A DNA stretch of 64,000 nucleotides, taken from NCBI GenBank assembly GCA_018240015.1, contig JAFEGJ010000002.1:151562-215561 (forward strand). Reading direction: 5' to 3'. The translations under genes were made by a program, and so were the position numbers. Of the stretch, positions 57,998 to 64,000 are shown one piece after another. The notes under the pieces were generated by a model, which saw only the letters and a program-made list of their open reading frames with translations, ran no database searches and was not told where the DNA came from. Position 1 is the first letter of the stretch; every line of letters starts with the position of its first letter. Origin of the DNA: Verrucomicrobiota bacterium (GTDB taxonomy: Bacteria; Chlamydiota; Chlamydiia; Chlamydiales; Rhabdochlamydiaceae).

Positions 57998-58774
57998 ATG
58001 GCAGCTATTTCTTCTACACCATCAGCTTTTACAAAGGCATTTCTCGTAAGGCATGAAAAGTATGCCGCCCGTGCGGAGTTTTGCTTTGATAAAGCCCGCG
58101 GTTCTTTAACTCTCAATCGTTTGAACTATTGGGAAAGCAAAGAAATTGTCCATCTAACCTATCCTCTCGCGGATGATAGTCTGCCCAGCTTTGATACGGT
58201 GACACTTTATTATAGGGCCGCAGAGCTTGCGCTGGAATGGCGAAAAAAATTTCCGACCGAAGAAAAGAACCCTGATAATACCTATAAGGTAATTCCTTGG
58301 AATGCAGAGATCACTTTTATCGCTCATTCACCGGAGGAGGCTTTTCTCTATTGGATGCTCTTTTATTTCATGCCAAAAGAAAACGAGGATGACTTTGTGG
58401 AGATCCTCCGAAAAGGCCAGTCGTATTCCAAAGAGCAAAACGAATTCATGGCCAATAATGCCCATCGTATGCAAGCCCTAGGTCAAAAGGTTAGACAGGG
58501 ATATGTGCCGAATGCAGAAGAAAGAAAACTTGTCGATCAATTTAGATTCGTTCTTCCTCAAATTGACAACGTTCATTCTGATCCAAAGACTTTAAAGAAA
58601 ATGCTCGAGGGATTTCGTAAGCTAAAATTTCCCCAAATCATGTGCAGACCTGAAAACGATGACATCGAAATTACCGTTCAAGCGGCTAAAGTGGAACTCA
58701 CAAAGAGAGCTAAGGCATATGAAAGCGCCCTCGAAAAGCGTCCTTCTAAGACAAAAATTCAAGATATTGATTAA
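57998..58774 (+). CDS. Unknown repeat-domain protein 1 (one unit)
   Basis: A 258-residue soluble protein. It aligns end to end with the next gene product: FTKAFL at the start, a beta-rich part with ARAEFCFDKARGSLTL, a helical stretch with YYRAAELALEWRKKFP, NAEITFIAHSPEEAFLYWMLFYF (the best conserved block), and a helical C-terminal part (FRKLKFPQIMCRPEND). No known domain is recognised. It seems to be a single copy of the unit repeated in the 1264-residue protein encoded downstream. The gap to the next gene is three bases, so they are cotranscribed. Confidence 0.82.
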   Translation: MAAISSTPSAFTKAFLVRHEKYAARAEFCFDKARGSLTLNRLNYWESKEIVHLTYPLADDSLPSFDTVTLYYRAAELALEWRKKFPTEEKNPDNTYKVIPWNAEITFIAHSPEEAFLYWMLFYFMPKENEDDFVEILRKGQSYSKEQNEFMANNAHRMQALGQKVRQGYVPNAEERKLVDQFRFVLPQIDNVHSDPKTLKKMLEGFRKLKFPQIMCRPENDDIEITVQAAKVELTKRAKAYESALEKRPSKTKIQDID

Positions 58775-58777
58775 AAA

Positions 58778-59554
58778 ATGGCAGCCATCACGAGCACTTC
58801 TTCAGAGCCGGTTTTTACAAAAGCCTTTTTAGCAAAAAACAATAGCCTTTCTGCACGCACAGAGCTTGTCTTTGACAAAAGCTCCAACACTTTGACGCTC
58901 GCCCAAGTGAATTTGTGGAAAAGCAAAGAAGTGGTTCATCTAGATACTCCCCTAGCTGATGATCCGGAACTCTGCCATGCGAAAGATGTCGCCGAATTAT
59001 ACCACCAAGCTTGCTTAATTGCAGTCAGTTGGAGCCGGGCATTTCCTTTAGAAAAGTTAAAGGACAACTCATACAAGACCGAAGACTGGAATGCAACTGT
59101 AGTCATTAAAGTCCGTAGCCCAGAAGAAGCTTTTCTCTATTGGATCCTGTATAATTTTTATCCTCAAAATGACATGCAAAAGCTGGATGCTTTGGCGGCT
59201 CAATATACGTCTCCCCCTCGAAGTCATTTGGAGTTGATTAGACAAAATACTCCCAAATATCAAGCTATGTTTTCAAAAATAAAAAACGGAGATGAATTAA
59301 CCCCCGAGGAAGACGCTTTTTTGGAGCAAACAAGGCCTCTTTTTAACTTCGTCGATGACCCTAAAAATAAAATTGAAAGTTTAAAGCAAATGCGGGAAGA
59401 ATTTAAAAAAATTCATTATCTTCAAGTATTAGAAAGACCAGAAAATGTCTTTTCTATGGCAGATATGATTAGTGCGACAAATATTCGTAAAAAAAGCGAA
59501 CTTTACGCGAGCGCTATTGCCAAGCAATCATCAAAAATCAACGAAGTCGACTAA
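58778..59554 (+). CDS. Unknown repeat-domain protein 2 (one unit)
   Basis: A 258-residue protein, exactly the length of its neighbour and about 35 percent similar by eye: TKAFLAKNNSLSARTELVFDK, AELYHQACLIAVSWSRAFP, NATVVIKVRSPEEAFLYWIL and the closing KKSELYASAIAKQSSK against TKRAKAYESALEKRPSK. No signal peptide or membrane span is present. It is a tandem duplicate of the preceding gene that has diverged strongly, which implies age or rapid change. The function is unknown. Confidence 0.82.
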   Translation: MAAITSTSSEPVFTKAFLAKNNSLSARTELVFDKSSNTLTLAQVNLWKSKEVVHLDTPLADDPELCHAKDVAELYHQACLIAVSWSRAFPLEKLKDNSYKTEDWNATVVIKVRSPEEAFLYWILYNFYPQNDMQKLDALAAQYTSPPRSHLELIRQNTPKYQAMFSKIKNGDELTPEEDAFLEQTRPLFNFVDDPKNKIESLKQMREEFKKIHYLQVLERPENVFSMADMISATNIRKKSELYASAIAKQSSKINEVD

Positions 59555-59617
59555 AATTTTGTTTTTATCCATGAAATCACCTCTTATGGTACACTTTCCT
59601 GCACAATTGAGGTAGAG

Positions 59618-62600
59618 ATGGATTTAAACAGATTGTCGAGGCTTTTACCGGCACAGCTTTCATTTGCTCAAGTTCCAAGTTTAATTTCTAAGTGGAATAC
59701 TAGAGATATTACCCTTGTATTAGGAACGACTCTCGCTCTCGTCCTTGTCATTCGATACGTATTTTTTAAGTCTAAATCTCCATCTGATGACAAGCACGAT
59801 CTATCTACAGCTACCGACCCAAAACCCTCATCATTACCTCAGCAGAATTTAGTGCGGGGCAAAATTGAACTAGATGTCGCAACTTTAGAGGGTGTCCAAG
59901 CCTCCGCTATAATATTGATAGATAAAGATCAGGCTGAGGTAACTGTAGAACAAGCTACTGTTTTTACAGGAAGTCAACGTCCTCTTTCCTCTTTGGAAAA
60001 ATATAGGGGATGTTTGTCCCTATTGACAGCAGGTCTCGACAAGCTAAAATGTGAGGTTTCCCCCGATAAAAAAGAGTTGAAACTCAAGATTGTTCCTGTA
60101 ACGTATGAAGAGTTTGTCTACTGTATCGGTATTGGGCTTCGACCTGAACAAAATGACGAGTCCATTGAAGCGCTCATAGAGCAGTTTGATAATGACAACT
60201 CTTCGGCAGGGGAATGCGCAAAAGTTCTTCGACCCCTTTTTGACGCGAAAACACCACTTGTCTTAAAGAAGGCTCCAGAATTTCTAGAACAAAGTTCTTT
60301 AGAAGATTTTTACAAAAAGTTTGAGACCAACACAAGTTTAGTAACGGCGCTTTTAGACCCCATTTTACAGAAACCCCTTCGAGTTTTTTTCTGTGAATAC
60401 GGTGACAAGAAGGCACGGGTGCAAGTCGAGGTTAGCGGCGCAAACGGCAAATTTTGTCTAATTTTAGCCAAAGTCTATCTCGAAAATCCCGAGCTAGAGC
60501 TTGCTCTAGATACTTCACTTACCGCTCACGAAAAGTTCATGTTGTATGCCGATGCTTGCAAGGTCCTGGTGCAATGTGCCAAACGCTTTCCTCTTCCAAA
60601 GCAAGGCAATGAATCTGTTAAATATGCTGATCAAGACTTTTTGTTTGATGCCAGTGTTCAGGCCTCTTGCCCTGAAGTTATGCAGATTTTTTGGAGACTG
60701 GGTCTTGTTCCTAAAGAATTGCATGGAATGGTTGAGTCTTATTTCGAAGCCATCAATCCAACGCGGCACAACAATGCGAAGACGCTCCGAAGTGTTTCAC
60801 AAAGAGAGCAACCTGCCCCCACTGAATTTATTATAAAATTACATTTAACTGCCAAGACTCGGCTAAAACCAATGGAACAGACTCAATACGAGGTGATTCA
60901 GAAAAAATTACTGCTGAAGCAAACGCCGTCTCCTGAAGAGTTGAAACTGATGGCAAAATTTGGTTTGATATGTTGTTCTATCCTAGTGGAATCAACCCCT
61001 TTCAAAATTAAAGAAACGAAAATGGACGAAATAAACATTGATATGTCCAAAATGCTGGGGGACTTAAAATTTCCTCAAGCTCTTAATTTCCTCCCTTTAG
61101 CTACACTTGCACTTGCCATGCCGCAAGGCGCTAATCTTCCCAAAGTTGTTATGGAAGAATTAGAGATGTGGGCTACAAGTTATGAACGATACGTAACGCC
61201 GCAGCTTCAAGCCTCTCAAACCCCTCCTAAAAAGAAGAAAAAAAGAGGAGAAGGATCTGGCCCCTCAACACCGGTCACAAATACACAAGAATCCCCATCC
61301 CCGTTAAATGGCCGCGTGACTAAGGAGGTTTCTTCGAATATTCCCGCAAATATGGCGGCTCTTTATGCACCGGTTACTGTCGCACCCCCAACCGATAGAA
61401 CTCCCTCGCCCCCTCCTGTTCGACCAGCTCTTTCCCTACCCAGCAGTTCTCCTGTAAGGAATAGTACTCCGGCAAAACCGAAGGCCTCGCCTAAAAAAAT
61501 CGCCGTTCCAAGGGGGGTTGTGTCTTCAGATTACAAAGATCCTTCGTGGATAGTGTCGTATGGTAATTTTCGTGCATGGGTGAAGTTAAATTATGATGGG
61601 ACGCAGCTCATATTAGAGGGTGTCTATCGTCTTTACAGCGGGGAGACTCCAACGATTGCCTCAACGGTGATTGCCAATGATTCGGTGATTGAGCCGAGAG
61701 ACAGATTCATGATCTACGTCTCAGCTCTTTTTATGTTATACAAATATAGCTATAAATTTCCCATCAATCACGAACACGTATTTTTAAATGCTAAGCCTGT
61801 TGTAAAAGTAAATACTCTCGAAGAAGCAGAGCTATACGCTTTGCAATGGTTCATTCCAAAGGAAAAGAAAGAGGAAATTCTCAAAATACATCATCAGTAT
61901 CAGCAACAAACTAATGATGAAATCGAGAAATTGAGTCAGCAATATCCTGAAGCAGCTTTGCAAATTCTCCAGCAAGGGCTGAATGGGCCCATTTCCCAGA
62001 GAAATCCAATTATTGCGAAATCAGAACTAATAACACGCGCGAAGGTTAGTGAAGAAAGAGTGCTAATTAGAGAGTGTTTATCCCAGCTTTCTTATCCCCG
62101 AAACGCGGTGTATGAGGAGGGCGGCCACTTTTGGAGCCGGCTGTCTCATCTAGAAACCCTTCCTGCGGAGGCAGTCGCCCAGAAAATTCCTATCAGCTTG
62201 TCATATCAACAATGTATTGAAGATAGTTTGCCATCCGAGGTGATTCCAATGCCCCATCAAATTACGAGGCAACTTTTGGGTGTACATGAGGGTAGAAAGA
62301 CGCTTGTTGAAGTGCAAATCGATGGCAAGCAACTCAGGCTGAAGAAATTTGAAATTCTAGGGGAAAATGATCAATGGCAACCGATTATTCATGACCACGA
62401 TTTGACGGAAGAAGAAAAGTTTGAGCTTTATTTAGGCCTTGTGGGCGATTTGTATACGGAGAAGTGGGAAGAGTTAGTGTTAAATGGAATGCCCCTTTTT
62501 GAAGCCAGTTGCCCAGAGGAAGCAGAGCTTTTTTACTTCCTCGGTTTTGCTTCCAAGACCTTGCAAAAACATTTAAGTGAACGTCCCTTTGTAAATGAGC

Positions 62601-63412
62601 CAGTTTATGTGCGAGATCTGGTTGAATATGAACAATATCCCGTAGCTCTCGCTCCTGCTATTATTCCTCACTTCAAAGAATGGTTGAATTTTAGGAACAG
62701 AGACCATGAGAACAAAGCTTTTGGAGATAAGCTCAGTTTACAATTTAAAAACCGAAGTTCTTATAGAGCTAAATTAAATAAAGCTCCCACAGTGGCTTCA
62801 GAGGAAACTAAAGATGGGCAGTATCATCTCACCATCAGTACCTTTGATTCAGCGGCTAGGCCCGCTACTGTGCAGATCATATTGAGTAAAGATCGTAACA
62901 GCGTCGTGATTGAAAAAATTGAAGGGATAAGAGACTTTCAAAAAAACCTATCCCCCATGTTTACGCAAATGCACTTGGTCTGCTCTACCCTCTACATAGC
63001 TATGAAGAAAAGCCACGAGTGGGGTTTCAAAGGTGCTATTAAAGTTCGGTACCTTGATTTCAACCAGAGCTCATTATTTAACTCACTTTTCTTCCACAAC
63101 AAAAAAATGAGTCAAAAAATGGTTAACAAATTTTCTAATTTCAATAATTCTTCACTTGAAGAATCGCTTAAGAAATTTGAAGAAGAGTTAACTTCAGCCA
63201 AAAATATGCTGCTCGAACCCAACGACTTTAAATCGCATGAAAAAGGAGGCTTTAGCAAAGAGGATATCGATTGGCTCAAGACTGTTTTTCCAAGTCTTAC
63301 CAAAATGGCAAGCAAAGATAACTTTTCCCAATTTGCTCATCTAGTGTATCAGGTATGGACTTATACTATTAAAAAGGGACATTTTGTACGTGTTGAAAAC
63401 GCCAAAAACTAG
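59618..63412 (+). CDS. Anchored multi-unit repeat-domain protein
   Basis: A 1264-residue protein. A single hydrophobic segment (ITLVLGTTLALVLVIRYVFF, residues 31-50) anchors it. At least five diverged copies of the unit of the two preceding genes follow, at about residues 76-178, 251-370, 639-755, 880-990 and 1034-1165, each ending in a block like TLEEAELYALQWFIPKE or CPEEAELFYFLGF. Residues ~530-638 are a Pro/Ser/Lys-rich linker including PPKKKKKRG. The arrangement suggests a surface or inclusion-membrane scaffold of repeated domains. The family is not known to me. The next gene starts inside its 3' end. Confidence 0.8.
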   Translation: MDLNRLSRLLPAQLSFAQVPSLISKWNTRDITLVLGTTLALVLVIRYVFFKSKSPSDDKHDLSTATDPKPSSLPQQNLVRGKIELDVATLEGVQASAIILIDKDQAEVTVEQATVFTGSQRPLSSLEKYRGCLSLLTAGLDKLKCEVSPDKKELKLKIVPVTYEEFVYCIGIGLRPEQNDESIEALIEQFDNDNSSAGECAKVLRPLFDAKTPLVLKKAPEFLEQSSLEDFYKKFETNTSLVTALLDPILQKPLRVFFCEYGDKKARVQVEVSGANGKFCLILAKVYLENPELELALDTSLTAHEKFMLYADACKVLVQCAKRFPLPKQGNESVKYADQDFLFDASVQASCPEVMQIFWRLGLVPKELHGMVESYFEAINPTRHNNAKTLRSVSQREQPAPTEFIIKLHLTAKTRLKPMEQTQYEVIQKKLLLKQTPSPEELKLMAKFGLICCSILVESTPFKIKETKMDEINIDMSKMLGDLKFPQALNFLPLATLALAMPQGANLPKVVMEELEMWATSYERYVTPQLQASQTPPKKKKKRGEGSGPSTPVTNTQESPSPLNGRVTKEVSSNIPANMAALYAPVTVAPPTDRTPSPPPVRPALSLPSSSPVRNSTPAKPKASPKKIAVPRGVVSSDYKDPSWIVSYGNFRAWVKLNYDGTQLILEGVYRLYSGETPTIASTVIANDSVIEPRDRFMIYVSALFMLYKYSYKFPINHEHVFLNAKPVVKVNTLEEAELYALQWFIPKEKKEEILKIHHQYQQQTNDEIEKLSQQYPEAALQILQQGLNGPISQRNPIIAKSELITRAKVSEERVLIRECLSQLSYPRNAVYEEGGHFWSRLSHLETLPAEAVAQKIPISLSYQQCIEDSLPSEVIPMPHQITRQLLGVHEGRKTLVEVQIDGKQLRLKKFEILGENDQWQPIIHDHDLTEEEKFELYLGLVGDLYTEKWEELVLNGMPLFEASCPEEAELFYFLGFASKTLQKHLSERPFVNEPVYVRDLVEYEQYPVALAPAIIPHFKEWLNFRNRDHENKAFGDKLSLQFKNRSSYRAKLNKAPTVASEETKDGQYHLTISTFDSAARPATVQIILSKDRNSVVIEKIEGIRDFQKNLSPMFTQMHLVCSTLYIAMKKSHEWGFKGAIKVRYLDFNQSSLFNSLFFHNKKMSQKMVNKFSNFNNSSLEESLKKFEEELTSAKNMLLEPNDFKSHEKGGFSKEDIDWLKTVFPSLTKMASKDNFSQFAHLVYQVWTYTIKKGHFVRVENAKN

Positions 63413-63884
63413 TCCAGAAAAGATAGGAAATTTATTTCCTTCTTTTCTTCCTTCTCAGATGTGGAACCATCGAATGATCGTCGTACTAACATTTACGGCG
63501 ATCGTTGCCTTAAGTTTTGTCATCTGGATGAAATTTTTTTCTCAACCTAAACTGATCAATGTCGTTTACCAGCTGACTTCTACCAACCCTTTAGCTGGAA
63601 GGGAGATTTATTGGATTACATTTACCACAGGTCATAATCAGCTTCCTTTAGATGGCTTTATTATGGATATAGATAGTTTGGGTAAGGAGCATAAAATGAT
63701 AACTCTGCAAACATCCCACAATGTAGCAAGAATCAAATTTCAGCAGTGGGCTCAAAAATATATTCAGAATAATTATCCGGGTGGCAACATCCAACTTATC
63801 AATCATACGGAAGATTATCTGAACTATCTGGGTTATCAGAAAACTGTCACCCAATCTGTCGATTATAATGCCGAAGTCCTCTAG
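63384..63884 (+). CDS. Short anchored protein with a partial repeat unit
   Basis: A 166-residue protein if it starts at TTG 63384; GTG 63390 is nearly equal and neither is certain. It overlaps the large gene by 29 bases. A hydrophobic segment (IVVLTFTAIVALSFVIWM, about 32-49) follows a short N-terminus with NLFPSFLPSQ, as in the large protein (RLLPAQLS). The rest, VARIKFQQWAQKYIQNNYPGG then IQLINHTEDYLNYLGYQ, matches the last half of the repeat unit (YWA..FP....V....EEA.LY..L). It may be a truncated relative. Confidence 0.7.
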   Translation: MYVLKTPKTSPEKIGNLFPSFLPSQMWNHRMIVVLTFTAIVALSFVIWMKFFSQPKLINVVYQLTSTNPLAGREIYWITFTTGHNQLPLDGFIMDIDSLGKEHKMITLQTSHNVARIKFQQWAQKYIQNNYPGGNIQLINHTEDYLNYLGYQKTVTQSVDYNAEVL

Positions 63885-63942
63885 TACTCTGAATCAAAAA
63901 TTTTACCAGCAATTTTGAAGTCAAAGCGTGTATAATCGACGA

Positions 63943-63985
63943 ACGCAAGTTGACGCGTATTAAATTAATACGCAATAACTTGCGT
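63943..63985. repeat. Two-tier perfect hairpin
   Basis: ACGCAAGTT (63943-63951) pairs with 63977-63985, and inside it GCGTATTAA (63955-63963) pairs with 63965-63973 around a single A. The two stems are separated by three bases on each side. TATAAT at 63931-63936 lies just before it. There is no T-run after the arm. It could be a structured 5' leader, a binding site or the end of the repeat-domain operon; 63885-64000 otherwise holds nothing recognisable. Confidence 0.7.
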
Positions 63986-64000
63986 AGCCTGCGGTCGATC

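Overview
The window looks like chromosome from a chlamydia-like bacterium of the Parachlamydiales type, an amoeba or animal symbiont. The reasons are: the shikimate genes occur in the chlamydial order aroA-aroK-aroC-aroB-aroDE, including the fused aroDE; many unrecognised single-span or multi-span membrane proteins look like inclusion-membrane or effector proteins; and there are eukaryote-like domains (F-box-like, ankyrin plus SET, Fic, PTP-like). This is inference from gene content; no rRNA or other marker gene is present. No tRNA, rRNA, CRISPR array or transposase gene was found. Coding density is very high, with frequent 4-base and convergent overlaps, and no gene-free stretch exceeds 300 bases.

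Layout. 1-12.6 kb is mostly housekeeping: a partial unknown gene, TMEM14-like and VTT/DedA-like membrane proteins, Sua5, an SMR exporter, a histidine phosphatase, a glycerol unit (glpK-glpD on the minus strand, glpF divergent), an RluA-type pseudouridine synthase, a degenerate tyrosine phosphatase, FKBP and aroA. 12.6-22.4 kb holds a complete two-partner secretion pair, a TpsB transporter and a 2640-residue TpsA exoprotein. 22.4-25.1 kb holds overlapping genes for an exported cyclophilin, a uracil phosphoribosyltransferase that begins with a signal peptide, aroK and aroC. 25-36 kb is a second insert: two small membrane paralogues, a long imperfect palindrome, prfC, a CPBP protease, hicAB, and a giant Rhs protein with a lipase-like tip followed by a lipoprotein. 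aroB and aroDE resume at 36 kb.

38-49.6 kb carries unknown membrane proteins, a TPR protein, an autotransporter with propeller-like repeats, a single-span protein with a decayed tandem copy, a dicarboxylate/glutamate symporter and a 1115-residue protein. 49.7-52 kb carries an F-box-like protein and an ankyrin-SET protein, both candidate host-directed effectors. 52-57.9 kb carries a TSUP transporter, an M48-like protease, a type III polyketide synthase unit (PKS, membrane protein, methyltransferase), a Fic protein and thiol peroxidase. 58-63.9 kb carries four adjacent genes built from one unrecognised repeat domain.

How it fits together. The five shikimate genes on one strand supply chorismate but are split by two inserts of about 12 and 11 kb, both carrying surface or toxin-like proteins. 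The glycerol genes form one uptake, phosphorylation and oxidation unit. The best candidates for undescribed systems are the repeat-domain family at 58-63.9 kb, the Rhs-lipase/lipoprotein pair, the ankyrin-SET/F-box pair and the polyketide unit. Promoter calls are by eye against a sigma-70-type consensus.
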